NCBI RefSeq assembly: GCF_031755915.1
Contig: NC_083383.1
Coordinates: 2,856,001-2,920,000 of the forward strand
Direction: 5' to 3'
DNA: 64,000 nt
Source of the DNA: Ziziphus jujuba
Taxonomy: Eukaryota; Streptophyta; Magnoliopsida; Rosales; Rhamnaceae
In this document: one piece after another, positions 1-18,350 of the stretch
How positions within the stretch are numbered: the first letter of the stretch is position 1
Layout: each line of letters starts with the position of its first letter
Translations under genes and position numbers: made by a program
The notes under the pieces: generated by a model
What the model was told of the DNA's origin: nothing
The model's input: the letters and a program-made list of their open reading frames with translations, nothing else
Databases searched by the model: none

Positions 1-191
1 TCTACATAGGCTTGAACACACTAGTAAATAATCAGAAAGTAAACCATATGGTTCAACACAAACACATGGAAACATAAACTTTGTACAATCAGAACAAGCT
101 TCCAATCATATTATTGCAGGTTCAGAACATACAAATAATAAACAGACAAATCCATAAAGTAGCTAGGATAAATGGTTTTGGAATTAATTAC

Positions 192-1088
192 CAGTTTCCA
201 CATTTGCCTGCTGGTGAGCAAAAGTTTGGGCATCCTTCAGACTTCCTAGTATCTCCAGATCAATTTGTTCTCCAAATGCTTCCTTCTGTGCCAACAACTG
301 TGAGTATACCACATAGAGAGGGGGCGGAAGCAATTCCGCTGAGTGGTGCTGTTTTAGTTTCTTTGTATGCAGAACCCCTAACTGGTTCTGCACAGGCAAA
401 GATGCTTTTTTAAGGGATTTGAGGTGTGAGGGGAGACTTGACAAGAATTTTTTCCTGTTGGCAATGGTCTCCAGAAGACTTTTCTTCTGTCCTTCAAGTT
501 TCTCACGAAGTTTGCAGAGCTCTTTGCGCTGAATTAAACAATTAAGATAATAATAATTAGTACTTCATACTCCATGCATGAATACTAGTGACCAAGCATG
601 AATAATAATACACCATTGCCCTTCTAATTAACTGATCATATAATGAGCATACTCACCTGAAACAGTTCAAAATCGAGCCTCTTCAGCATCAGGTTGTGTG
701 CATTATCATTTGATAATACAGAAGTTTTTATCTCCTCAGGTGCATCTCGGAAAAATTCCTCTTCAGGCACAAGTTCGATATCTGGGTATTTTGACTTGAA
801 GTCTTTGCAGGCTTTTATGGCTTTGAGATAGTGGCTTTTTTCATACATTAGATTGTGAAGTTGCAGAGTTGTGAAGTCCACCGGTGCCTTAGCACGTTCC
901 GTCTCTGCTTTCACACGATCTTCTTCAAGCAAGATGGAACGATTTGCCTGTCAAACAACAATTCAATATAAATATAAAGAAAAGTATACCAAATGAAGAT
1001 TAATAACAAACTCAAAAGCAACAAGATTTTCATTGAATTCTGTGAACTGTGTTCTAACCCAATGCGCTCAAAACGATTGAAATTCCAG

Positions 1089-1130
<42 letters not shown>

Positions 1131-1382
1131 AGGTATATAAATTATAAAAGTGACCTGGCGAAGGGTGACGAAGTGGACGAACATCTGAGTGACGAGTTCT
1201 CTGAGCTGGGATTTGGGTTTGGCTTCTTTTTTAATGGAGAGCATCTTGGCGACGATGTCCTCCACGGAAGCCTTGCTCTCTTGAAGCATTTCATATGGCG
1301 ATTTCTCCACCGGCCGCTCAACCTCTGTCTGCGCATCGTCTTCGACCAGCATCCCCTCCTCTATTTCCTCGTCTTCCAGCAT
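192..1382 (-). CDS. THO5: THO complex subunit 5 (THOC5 homologue), 5' part only
   Basis: This is the N-terminal part of THO5, a subunit of the THO/TREX complex that couples nuclear transcription to mRNA processing and export and, in plants, to small-RNA production. Three exons are visible: 1382-1155, 947-657 and 528-192, all with GT-AG borders, giving about 285 residues. The gene continues beyond the left edge, because a donor at 191 opens an intron. Family signatures include the acidic start MLEDEEIEEGML, the block APVDFTTLQLHNLMYEKSHY, and SLPSHLKSLKKASLPVQNQL followed by KKLKQHHSAELLPPPLYVVY. I chose the ATG at 1382 because MLEDEEIEEGM aligns with known plant THO5 starts; an in-frame ATG at 1451 would add a low-complexity Arg/Glu tail coded by a GA repeat. 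Intron 1 carries a (TA)n(GA)n microsatellite. Identification is firm; the 3' end is not in the window. Confidence 0.93.
1089..1131. repeat. Compound (TA)n(GA)n microsatellite in THO5 intron 1
   Basis: About 13 TA units run directly into about 8 GA units. The tract lies in the first intron of THO5, just downstream of the splice donor. The same compound structure recurs at about 19171-19222 and 56745-56788. Confidence 0.9.
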
Positions 1383-2475
1383 TTTGTGTTTTAGGTTTTC
1401 CTTCCCTTCTTCCCCTTTTCTCTCCTCTCTCTCTCTCTCGTCTGTAATCACAAATCACTCTAAAAACTGCAAACTGCAGACTAGATCGTTAAGCGTAGGT
1501 TTTCTTGATACGGCGCCGTTGTCTTCCCAAATTACAAATTCACGGCCCTTTGGGCTTTTACCCAGAGTCGCAAAAAGTTGCACTGAAAATTTTTCCAGTG
1601 CTCAATAAATTATTTACGCCGTCAAGGAATTCGGCTTCTATTTCCACTGCAAGTGTGGATCGGATCCCAACTTAATTTATAAAATTTGATACTAGTAAGT
1701 GAGATTTTACGTTATTATCTGAAAATAAATAAATAAATGAGATTTTATGTAATAATTAACAAAACTGTGTTAGTGTTCTATTTACTTAAAATTACAAAAT
1801 TCATTAAAAAAAAAGTTCCTTTTTTTACAATAATAAAAAACAAAAATTAAATTGTACCAAAATTTTTTTTAAGCAGTCATACAAGTTGCCATTATTCCAT
1901 ACTTATTATCAAGATTCACATATTCAAACATTTTAAGCATTTTAATGGTATTCGTGTATCAATATGACAAAATGGAAATGGGAAAAATTACATTAACAAA
2001 TTTTATGTGTTTTTTTAGTACTTTTATATCTGAAAACTAATTATTCTCTTATTAAATTTTAGTTTTTATGCCAAACACTTTAGTTGTTGCAGCATATAAT
2101 AATTGTTTTTTTGTTTATGTACTTTCTTTACCGAGGAAACATAAAATAAATGATTTAATTATGAAAAATTCCCACCTCAAGATTTTTTTTTAAATAAAAA
2201 AAAATACAAATAATAAAAAAAATTGAGTGTAATTTTTAATTAGGAAGGCGGCGTAACTCGGCGTTAACAAAGGAGCATTTTTTTTTTTTTTTTTTTGGGG
2301 AAAAAAAATTCATAAAATACGAAGCGGCGTAATATATAAGCAAATCGCACCGTTGAATTTATAATTTATTGTTACGGTGATCAGTGATGGACTCATCGTT
2401 GAGGCGGGAGTGAAGAGTACCGTTGGTCCGTTTTCCTGACCTAATTCAAGTATCTCAGGTATTTCACGATTGGAG
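1383..2475. promoter_or_regulatory. Shared upstream region between divergent THO5 and TGS1
   Basis: This 1.1-kb spacer separates the start codons of two divergently transcribed RNA-processing genes and must hold both promoters and both 5' UTRs. The THO5 side starts with a CT-rich leader (about 1400-1440). The middle (about 1670-2300) is very AT-rich, with several A and T runs and a long T run near 2280-2296. I see no additional reading frame with family features and no clear TATA box that I would assign to one gene. Confidence 0.6.
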
Positions 2476-7742
<5,267 letters not shown>

Positions 7743-10740
7743 TAAGTCCACGTCATTCAGCTGTTGCGAGTGCGTTGATATTTAGTTTGTACAAACTGTT
7801 CATGTGACGGGGTAAAGTTCGAACGGTAAAGTAATTTTGGAAAATCAAATTAATTTACACCTTTTTTTTGGGAAATCAAAGTGATTTACACCTTAGTAAG
7901 CAAATGTTAAACCTATGTATTATTTGTTTTAAGTTAACCTGTAAAGAGGCCTAGTGTCCTGTAAGTAAAAGTAACAGACCTGATCAATTTACATGTATTT
8001 GCTCTACAGTCCTTATTGCAGAAAGGAAGTCGATGAAACAGCTGGCCCTAACTATCCACATATTTTAGCGTTATACTAGAGAACATTAAAATAGGAGATG
8101 TGGTTGAATTTAAGTTCTGGCATACAACTACCTTGCTTTAATTTCTACTTCTATATGACTCTTGCATGCGTTTGGGTTTGATGTTTGCTTGATTTGGCCA
8201 CGTAAATATATATTTATTCTGTTCATTTGTTCATTTATCTTTCTACTAGTTTTTATGGTTGTGTTTCACGAGATTTGTTAATAAGTTAGTAAGCACGGAA
8301 GCTTCCCTCTTTGTTGTAGTCTATACCCTAATTTAACGAATTATCGACGTCCTTTTCATGTGAATTGTCATTGATAAGAAAGGTTACAACTTAACATACA
8401 CCAGCCAGGAAGGTCAGGAAATTGAAAGTTTACCTTCCATATGTGTAGATTTGAATAGCGAACTACCTCCATATCTACTCAATGGAATCAAATCTGGACC
8501 ATATCAAATTGGGTCAATGCCGTATTAAGTTTCATCAAGCGGATATTCTCACGGAAAGTTTGACATTTTTAATCTCCTAATCAGGTTATCAGACTACTTA
8601 TTGGACTCGTTTTATAGGTTTGGGGTTCGGAACGAACTTATCTTTCTGAAAAATGAAGCCAAAACATTAAATTTTTTTTTTTTTTTTTTTTTTTTAAACT
8701 TTGAGAATCTTATGTTCGTTGAGGCTCAACCTAATCTGAACTACTATTATTTTTTTTTTTTGTCTTTTTTCAATTATAGTTTGATTAGCTCAATGCCTTT
8801 CCTAATTTTTGAGTTTGACGGAATCGGGCCCTTGGATTATGGGGTCCGTGTTGGTCAGCTATTTTTCAAACAGTTTGACAAAACACTAAACTATTTTCAA
8901 AACAAAAACAAACCGTTAGACCATCAATTTTCAAAAATTATTTTTAAAAAATAAATAAAAAAATAAATTATATTTTGAAATCTTGAATAAATAAAATTAT
9001 TTTTATTAGATCAAAAATTTGAATTTTATTTTTGATTCAATTTTAAATTCAAAATTATTTAATTATGACTGTGATTATTTTAATTTAAATAAAAAATGGT
9101 TACTATTTTCAAATAAAAAATCACGAATATTAAATAGAAAATAACAAATATTTTTATAAAAATAATTATTTCTGAAAAATAATTATGATAATCATGATAA
9201 TATCAGTATCATAAGTTTTAACAGTAATGTTATTTTAGAACACTAATTTGTAACGATTTTGCAATTTCCAAATTCAATTCATTCAATAAATTTAAAGTTG
9301 CAATTGCACTTGAAACTTCGTGGCATAAAGGTGCAATTTAGCCTTAAAAAATAAAAAAAATTTACAAAACAGTAAAACCGGTGTTTTCACTGTTTTGAAA
9401 ACGAAGAAATACACGCATGTTGTCTTTGTTTCCTCAGTCGCTCGTCTTCCTCCACAGATCTGCATCTGCTTACGTGTCTGAACGATTACAAGGTTTGCTT
9501 CCACCAGAGCATTTATATTTCATGCTTAAATTGTCAGACGTATGTTTCCCTTTTGTTTTTACTTTTTTATTTTTTATTTTTTTCTAATGATCTAGTTGCT
9601 TTTCCTCCAAAAATAAAAAAGTGTGATAAATTTTATTTTGGTTGAACTTGTAAATGGTAATTAAGGAATGAGAAGCACCACAATATAATTTTTCCACAAG
9701 TATTAAAGGCCACTAAAGAAGCAGACCCAACTTTTGAAAATAATTTATGAGCTGCACGTCCCGGTTTGACCGGCATGAGTCCAGGTTGTTTAATTGCCGT
9801 GGGTTGGACACAATAATAGCTAAGCTCCTTTCTCGAGAGGGCTTAATTGCTCCTTTCGATGCGTCATTTTATTCTCATTAATAAGGTCCAGAAGAAAATT
9901 CTGATTCTCAAGGTTCGTTTCTACGTACATTTTTAATTATATTATCAATTATTATTATTATTTATATATATATACATTTTCAAGCTCATACGAACATTTC
10001 TTATTCACCATCTAGCAAAACAGATGGGTTGCTTCAATTTACTCTCGTTAGCTGGGGTAGGGACATACCATACAAGAAATATTAAAGAATCCCTGTGAGT
10101 CTGTAATTTACAGTGGGTGAGAGGTGTATGACTGTCCTAACAAATTCCTCTTCCATTACCTTTTATTTTATTTTATTTTGTTTTTGTTGTGGTGAAGATT
10201 TCTCTTCCATTACTTGGATGCGAATGATTGGGTATTTTGGTATTTGGACAATGACGATTTTGATTTTTTTTTTTAAATTATTATTTTGGTGGATAGGAAA
10301 ATGATGAAGTTTGTGTCTGAATACAGAATGAAATTGGACACAAGTTTAGGGGATGCATACGGAAAAGACATTTACTATAGTACCGGGTCCTGCTTTACAC
10401 ATTATATTACAATTATGACTGAATTTGGTACTATACTAATATTTGTTTCCAATCATTGATGGACAAAAATAAAATCAAAATGCACATCATTTAGATTTTC
10501 TATACTATAAAACAATACAGTTTTAAAAACATCCCCGTTTGACATTTTTTATACTTCACAGAAAGCTACTTTTGGATTCTAAGGTTGAAAACTGTTTGGA
10601 TAATTATTTTAAAAAAAACAAAGGTATTTAACAGAGGTCTGTGAGAACAGCATAGATAATTTTTCGAAAAGGTGTTGTGGTGGAGGAAATAGGCGAAATT
10701 ATTTTATTTTATTAGCTGTTCCCCAAAAAAAAAAAAGAAA

Positions 10741-11165
10741 AAAAAAGGAAATTTTAAAATGACTACTTAAAAGATTTGACCAAAAGTGACATGCTTTTTT
10801 TACTGTTTAAACTTTTTAACCCAAAAACAACAATTCAAAATGGATCTTCATCCATTCAGATATAAAACATCTTACCTTTCTTTTCTTTTTTTTCTTTTTT
10901 TTTTTGAGTGAATAACATCTCACTTTTTGAAACTAGTTTCGATCCAACTGTATGACTTCCTATCTACAGAGAAAAAACAAAAAAGAAAAAAGAAGAAAAT
11001 TTTAGAATGAATAGTTAAAAATTTGACCAAAAGTGGCATGCTTCTTTTACTGTTTAAACGCAAAATCAACCACTGTTCATAACGGATCTTCTTTACCCAT
11101 TCAAATCTAAAACATCTTAACTTTTTGAAGCTACTTTCGATCCAACTGTATGATTTTCCTATTTA
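10741..11165 (+). repeat. Diverged tandem direct duplication upstream of the remorin gene
   Basis: The block starting near 10748 (around TTTGACCAAAAGTGACATGC, then TTTTACTGTTTAAAC and a GGATCTTC box) recurs near 10996 with substitutions (TTTGACCAAAAGTGGCATGC). The following block, TTTCGATCCAACTGTATGA, occurs near 10936 and again near 11139. Order and orientation are kept, so this is a tandem duplication with a period of about 200-250 bp. The first copy is longer because of added A/T-rich tracts. Confidence 0.75.
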
Positions 11166-11685
11166 AGGGTAAAATTTTAACATCTCAGACTCACCCTCAT
11201 GATGTTCTGCCATAATTTTGTCCTGAACTGTAGGATTTATAATCCCTTTTAAAGTTGTTGAATGCCCAAGGACGATATCTAATTTATATAAATCTCCTAC
11301 GAATCCTTTTGTTTTTAACCTTTTACCGCCACGCACTTTGAAAAGCAGGAAGAAGCACATACTGCCACGTGACCCCGAAGGACCATGCTGTAATTTTACC
11401 ATTGGTCAAATTGACAGTGATTAAATGGTAACATTAAAAGCAGCAAAAAAAAAAAAAAAATCCCACTTAAACATCACTTGATTAACATCATTACGTTTGA
11501 CAAAAAGAAAAACATTTTAAAAGAAACAGCATAATCAATTGTCTGTTTCTATGATCCTTTTTCAACCTCGCACAAAGCCAGCCAGGCCCAGCCACTCGGT
11601 CAATTTTATTACAAGTGTTGATAAAAATATTTAGTGTTATAAGCGTGCTTGGAATAAGATAATGACAGCGACCTTGACAATTCCC

Positions 11686-11692
11686 TTATAAA
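11686..11692 (+). promoter_or_regulatory. Candidate TATA box of the remorin gene
   Basis: The sequence TTATAAA lies 123 bases before the chosen start codon at 11815, in a GC-richer proximal region and about 320 bases after a CACGTG G-box. Position and context fit a core promoter; this is not tested. Confidence 0.45.
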
Positions 11693-11814
11693 CCACCCGC
11701 CATTTTACGCAGATTCTCAGCCCCTGAAACGAATCTCAAATCTCACTCCCTTTGTTTTCTTTTTTTTCAAGTTTGTGTGTGTGGGAATGTGATGTGAGTA
11801 AGCGCATTGAGAAT

Positions 11815-14800
11815 ATGCCGGAGTTAGGTTTTCAGGAGCAGAGCTCATCAGTGAGATCGGCCATCAGAACCCGTGATGCTAGTCCTGACTCCGTGATCTT
11901 CACGCTTGAGTCAAACTTCAGTCTCTTTTCTTCCGCGTCTGCCAGCGTCGATCGCTGCTCTTTCGCCTCTGACGCTCACGACCACGACTCCATTGCTTCT
12001 GAGATCTCTCTGGTACTTTCCTACTCTTTTTTGTTTTATTCATACTACGTTCTTGTTCTGCTTCACTCTGTGCTTTAGCAGAGACTCGTGGAAAATCGGA
12101 TTTTAGTAGTGTCTTCTTCTTCTTTTTTTTTTTTTTTTTTCCTGAAAGAAACTGCGATCGAATATGTTTTATAAGTCTGCATGTACGATTTTCTTGTTCC
12201 GATGAGCTGTCAATGTGCATGGGTGATCATTTTGAAAGCTGAGTGAATTTATTTTCTATTTTTCACTCAAATTTTTTTTTTTTAAAAAAAACAAAAAAAT
12301 TTGATTGTGTTTTTCTTTTTCAGTGCTCTGTGTAAAGCTTAGAATGAGTTTGTGAAGTAGCATATCCTTGCTTGAAAAAGTTATGAAAAATTAAATTTAG
12401 AAAGGAAATGATGATAGATTTGATTTTTTTTCCAGCGTACGAGTCGGTCACGATAGTGGCTTTGTTTTTTCCTGTATAATTATTATTATTTTATGTTATG
12501 TGAAGGATAGAATCTAGTTGATGAATCTGAAGGTGGTAGTGGTAATTTCGTGCAGCATCTAGCAGGACATGATGTTGAACAGCAAGAGAGTTCGAGTGGT
12601 CCAGATCCAGATCCAAACAAAGCCACTTTACGCATCAAAAACAAACATAAAAAAGGAGATAAAGCGAAAGGTACAGCCTACATTATTAGCTTGTCACCAA
12701 ATTATAAGCAGAAATCGACGCCTTTTTTTGCGAATTTTCAAAATTGAATTTTGCACTTTGTCATTTCCTCACTCCCCCCCTTCACTGTTTTTCCTTCAAA
12801 TTCGATTTTTACGCAGTTCAAAAAGAAGAAAGCGACGGCGATGTAGTTCTTGATTCGGCCCGAAGCTCTTTCTCTCTGGCCCTCAAAGGTATTCAGATTA
12901 TCTAAGTCAACAATCCGAAACAGATCAATCTCATGTTTTGACTAGAACTCTGTTTGGAGCTCTCACTTTGACCTTCTTTCTCTAGAGTGTCAGGACCGGA
13001 GATCCAGATCTGAAGCTTTGCCAAAGAAATTAGACCGCCGACGACCTGCTTCCTTGGATTTGAACAATGTCACTGCATCGTCACCTCGATTGGGAACCAT
13101 CAAGAAGGTGTCTATGACTTCCCGGAGGTCTGGTACGTTCCCTAGTCCTGGAACACCAAATTATCGGCACGCAAGTGTTGTAATGCAGAAGGGTTGGAGC
13201 TCGGAGCGAGTGCCATTGCATACAAATGCTGGCAGGAAACATGCCAATTCTGCATTGTTGCCTTTCAGTAACGGAAGGACGTTGCCTTCCAAATGGGAAG
13301 ATGCTGAAAGGTGGATTTTCAGTCCGGTGTCTGGTGACGGTGTGAATAGGACTTCGGTTCAACAGCCGCAGAGGAAACCCAAGTCAAAGAGTGGACCACT
13401 TGGACCCCCAGGAATTGCATATTATTCTTTGTACTCACCAACGGTGCAGATGTTTGATGGGGCCAGTGTAAGCAATTTCACGGCTGGTTCTCCTTTCTCA
13501 GCTGGTGTTATAGCAGCTGATGGATTGGCGATCCGTCCCAGTGGCCATGGTGGAGCCTTTAATGTGCGGACAGAGCCTTGCATGGCCCGTTCAGTTAGTG
13601 TGCATGGTTGCTCTGAGACACCGAACCACTCATCATATCCTGCCAATGAAGGTACTAGTTTATGTCCATTTGGTTCCTTTTCTTGGTTAAATATTAGAAT
13701 TTGTTCAAGTTTTGATTTTCCATTAGATCGTCATCTTGCTTTGGTTTTTATGATTTTGATATCTGGCCATGGATTCTTATACTTGCCCCTGGATGCATTC
13801 TTTCATTATTTAATTTTCTTAATTTGGGAATTGCTACATTGATTTTTGAGTTTTGGGTTTGAATGGGTTAAAACTACATATTTCCATAACAACTTAATGC
13901 CTAACAGGAAAATTTTGAGTTGATATTTGATGTTGATTCTGAAAATGGAGTTTTTAGTGTCAAGTATAGGAACTATTATACAGTTTGTAGCTGATCTTGG
14001 GCTTTTTTGGTTTATCCGTATATAAAGATGAAAAGGTTGATGGTGTCAAGGATGCAGCCACCAACGTGTCTCGTGCAGTTTCAAGAAGGGACATGGCAAC
14101 CCAGATGAGCCCAGAGGGCAGCACAAACTCTTCTCCGAATATGGGACCTTCTTTGTCTGAATCAACTTCTTCAATCATGCCTGTTGTAGAGTTGCAGAGT
14201 GCCCCTACTTCTAAATTAGAAGTCCGGGATGTACAGGTAGATGAACGGGTCACCATGACAAGATGGTCCAAGAAACATAAAGCCCGTTTCCCTGGGAAGG
14301 GCTCTGAAATTGTTGATAATTGGAAAAAGAAAGATGCAGATGCTCGATCTCCAGCTTGGGATCTCTCTGAAACAGCAAAGAACATCTCGAAGTATGCATA
14401 TTTTTACCGTTTTGACATTTATTTATTTATTATTATTTTTTTATGCTTTATGGTTCAGTTAGAAAACAAAACATTGATCCAAATTAACTATGGCGGCAAA
14501 TGGTGGGTCCTTGAAAGTCTAGTGATTCCTTCCAGAAAAAAGAACTTAATCAAATATGGAATGTTTGTTTACGTGATACCATATTTGCATAAAATTGAGG
14601 GGGTTTCTTATCCATTTCACATCCATGTTGCAGTATGAAATATCTTACCATCAAATGATTGTGAAAGAATATTGATGGAAACCGTTTTAATGCTTAAACT
14701 ATGACAAGTGTCATTTAACTAATTGTGCTAAATATAACCTATTTGCTTAGATCGTCTTAGTTTTTTTAAATTTTGTTTTGTTATATCGCTTGTCATAAAA

Positions 14801-15812
14801 GCAGCATCTAGTTTTCTGTCCTAATTAATTTCAACTTAACCTCTCCGAAGTGATAAACTAAGATCCCCTGCTTAGATCGTCTTAGTTTTTTTAAATTTTG
14901 TTTTGTTATATCGCTTGTCATAAAAGCAGCATCTAGTTTTCTGTCCTAATTAATTTCAACTTAACCTCTCCGAAGTGATAAACTAAGATCCCCTGTTTAG
15001 CCATCTAATAAAAGTTTGACTCTTGGTGTTAAAAGCAAACAACTGTCAGCTAAATGGTAAATCCAGTCAAACTTATACGGACACTTATTTGACTGATACA
15101 GATGTGTGACCTCTGGGTCTCTTTTTTCCAGAGTTAAAAGGGAAGAAGCTAAAATCACGGCATGGGAGAACCTGCAGAAGGCAAAAGCTGAGGCAGCTAT
15201 ACGGAAATTAGAGGTTCGTTTCTACTTATACATGTCCTCATATGTAGTTATATATCTGCTACGAAAAAAAACAAAAAAATTGTAAGGAGAAGTAGAAGAA
15301 AACTACATCATTTTGAAGGGTTCCCAATTTATCTCGTTCTTGTGCTCTGTTTATCTTTAGTGTGAAATGCTTCTGCCTCTTTCATTGCGTCGTGATTTTT
15401 TATTTTCAAATAGATTCAAGACTTTCTATGTTTGCAAGATAAGTACTGAAAGGAAATATGACTTCGATATAAGCACATTCCATATGAAAGTTGAAAGCAC
15501 ACAGCAGCCCACCACAGTGCAGATTCTGCTATCTGGACCATGGAGACTAGGTGTCTTCCATATTACACTACCATAGTAATAAATGCATTAATATTGTTGC
15601 AGATGAAGCTGGAAAAGAAGAGATCATCTTCTATGGATAAAATAATGAACAAGTTAAGATCAGCTCAGAAGAGAGCTCAAGAAATGAGGAGCTCGGTGTT
15701 GGTCAACCAGGCTCATCAAGTTACCAGAACTTCCCACAAAGCTGTGTCATTTCGTAGAACCCGTCAAATGGGTTCTTTGAGTGGATGTTTTACCTGCCAT
15801 GCATTCTTATAA
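11815..15812 (+). CDS. Remorin-family protein with long N-terminal region
   Basis: Remorins are plant plasma-membrane nanodomain scaffolds that bind the inner leaflet. Seven exons join to 568 codons: 11815-12012, 12556-12670, 12817-12888, 12986-13651, 14028-14391, 15132-15213 and 15603-15812. The C-terminal remorin domain spans the last three exons: AKNISKVKREEAKITAWENL, then AKAEAAIRKLEMKLEKKRSS and a Lys/Arg-rich amphipathic coiled coil. The tail SGCFTCHAFL carries two cysteines, as in the remorin C-terminal anchor that is usually S-acylated. The long N-terminal region is Ser/Pro-rich and probably disordered, with SPDSVIFTLESNFSLFSSAS and GPLGPPGIAYYSLYSP as conserved-looking blocks, so this belongs to the large remorins rather than the small group 1. 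The start at 11815 (MPELGFQEQSSS) is preferred; an in-frame ATG at 11752 would add a hydrophobic leader atypical of remorins. Intron 5 carries a 125-bp tandem duplication. Confidence 0.9.
14746..14995 (+). repeat. 125-bp tandem duplication in remorin intron 5
   Basis: Bases 14746-14870 are repeated at 14871-14995. I see no difference between the two copies by eye. The unit starts CTTAGATCGTCTTAG and ends AAGATCCCCTG. It lies wholly inside the intron, so the coding sequence is unaffected. Identity implies a recent event. Confidence 0.95.
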
Positions 15813-16501
15813 TCAATCCAATCTATGTGGCTCCACTTGACCTAAGGTAGCTTCTCTTTCCTTTATCAGAAATAACCCATGCTTATAAACCACTTGACCT
15901 AAGGTAAGATTCTAGTTTGATTGCTTTCGAGTTTCAACAATGTGCAATGTGTGCTGCACAGTATCTTGAATGTAGGCTTGTGCTTAATTAGAAATGCTAT
16001 TTCAGACTAATTACAATATTTCCGGGTTATGTAAAAAGAATTATAATTATAGAGCTCATGCTGTATTTACACTAATGAAAAGCCAGTTACATATCTTTCC
16101 AGGTTAAGTGAAAAGAACATGAAAGACAGAATGGTATGGGGCAGTGAGCGCCTAGGATTTGGACACTAATTCAGTGTCAATTGCAGTTTTTCGAGTCATG
16201 AGGACCGGTACTTTCACACCATTTCACATAGTTGTAAGATCCCATTAAGTGATTCTTGGGATTAAGTGACAAATAATGCTTGTACTTATGTAAATCCAGA
16301 ACTACAGATTTCATAATGTTTCTTTTTTTCTTTTTTTTTTTTTTGTCTTTCCCGCTGTAACAGTTTGTTGGGCAAATGGAGATATCATCATGTGATTGAG
16401 CTTCATTAGTTATTAAGACGAAAAGTAATGAGATCATCACTACAGGGGTGTTTTAGGATTAATCTACAAAGTTTGCATTTTTTGCTAAGAAAAGCTATGT
16501 G
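15813..16501. other. Spacer between convergent remorin and lipase genes
   Basis: The stop codons of the two genes face each other across 0.7 kb, which holds both 3' UTRs. A 16-base direct repeat (CACTTGACCTAAGGTA) occurs at about 15834 and 15891. No further gene is seen. Confidence 0.7.
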
Positions 16502-18317
16502 TCAGTCAGCTTTATAATCTTCTCGTTGGATTGGGTCATGAACCCCCGTGAATGAAGGTAAGGATCCCAATCGAGTAACATTGACATAATCTGGAGGAAG
16601 ATGAGCTGTAATCCCTGGAATTACTAATCCAACCACCCTAAACACTCTCATAAACCAGCTTTCCTTATATTCCGGCCCCTTTATACAAGGGATTATGAAA
16701 CTCCTGATCAACTCCCAAACAGCGTTTAGACACTTCGGTATGAACCATAACAAAGAGAAATAGTTCTTGTTTGGTTCCTCGGAAACGACCTATAGCAAGA
16801 TCATTAGAATGCATGTTATGAGTCGAAGTCAACTGCATATGCATGGAGAGAGAGAGAGAGATTCATCACCTTCCCTTGGTAGAAGCTATTGTAGTAGAGG
16901 CAGGGTCCAAAGTGCTTAAAAAAGAGAGTTTTGTCATCAAAAGGCACCCTAGGCACCATGTCATTGCAGTAAACGAACCTCATATACCTAACACCGAACT
17001 TTTCAAGCTTCTCATTCATGAATTCTCCAAACTGCTTGTCTCCTACCCTTGGTTGTCCAAACGTGTAAACAGCTTCCAATTTCTCCATCAACCATGCCTC
17101 CTCATGTATTGCTAGCCCCGCGACAAACAATATCGCCAATGCGCCACCCAAGCTGTGGCCCGTTACTATGAACTTTGCACTCTTGTTCTCTTGTAGTATA
17201 TCTTTAAGCAATTTTCTGATTTCATAGTAAGCGAACCGTTTTTGGTCACTGTCTTGTTGTTGTTGTATTTCAGAAGGCCAAGAATTGTTTCTCTGTAGGC
17301 CGAGAGCTTTTACAAAACCACCATGCATCTTTCCAACGTTTTTGAGCTTGTACCATGATATATCAAAGTCTGTCCTCCATGCATCTGCGTCAAACGGGTC
17401 TGTGCCTCTAAATGCTACCACTATCAGTTCAGGGTCAATCTTTTTGTCCTGGAATATGAAAGCTCGTGTTGAAGGTTCGTCCAAGTAACCTGCGTGCATA
17501 TTGCATTAATTAACCAGCATTAACAGTCTCTCTATTCACAAGTTCATCTTTAAATTAGGACAAAGTGAAAAAGTTGATAAACAAATGTCTCTGTGGGAAT
17601 AATTGAATAGTAAAAGCCATTACTTTCTCAGGTAATAATCCGAGTTTAATCTTTAATTTCCAATATCAGAAATCAGTTGATAAAACAAATATTTGTTTAA
17701 ATTACCATGAAACTTGGTAGTCTGAGTTTAACAACACATCAGAAATTTTATGTTGTCTCTTGAGATTTAGCGTGACGGCAATCTATCCAATAGGAAACAG
17801 TCGCGTCCCATACTCCTATGTATTTTAGCCGCTATAATAACTTATTTATGTTCATAATTAAACTCCATTTTTTTTATGGAATACTTAAACTACTAAGTTT
17901 TCACTATTTTATATATTTATATGATAATCAGATCTAGAGTTATGTTATTTAATAAATTGTGCCCCTGGGTTGTTCTAAAGGAAATGAAAGCATAAAAGGT
18001 CATATATGGTTCTGCGTCATGAGTATTTTCATTAAAAAATAAAAATTAAGATTGCGTGTCTGTGTAAATTTAAAATTACAGAGAATTAAAAATTAAGATT
18101 GCTTTACACCTTGAACAGACAATCTTTAATATATTAACACTTGTACAGATAATATATAAATTAATTAATATTTGTCGGTTCTACGTTTTTCTCGGAGTTC
18201 AGATTTGCTTAATAATTAATTAATTTGGACATAGTATTGCCAAGACTTTTTGCTTATTTTTACGAGCAACCTAGCTAGCTTTGTTAATTAGTAATGTAGT
18301 CTTCTAAGGAATACGTG

Positions 18318-18350
<33 letters not shown>

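Larger units (their letters stand above)
7743..11814. other. Spacer between TGS1 and the remorin gene; no gene seen
   Basis: The first few hundred bases are the TGS1 3' UTR, but I could not place its polyadenylation site. The stretch at about 8670-9290 is extremely AT-rich, with long T runs and poor complexity. A diverged direct duplication lies at about 10741-11165, and a CACGTG G-box at 11364-11369 lies upstream of the remorin gene. Short open frames here (for example 8601-8954 and 11163-11402) have no recognisable motif and are rejected. Confidence 0.6.

Noticed and set aside
1068..1451. Longer THO5 start at 1451
   Set aside because: The extra residues are coded by a GA-rich 5' leader repeat and do not resemble THO5 N-termini; the ATG at 1382 fits the family.
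11163..11402. 79-codon open frame on the minus strand upstream of the remorin gene
   Set aside because: No recognisable motif, partly overlaps the tandem duplication, and lies in the remorin promoter region.
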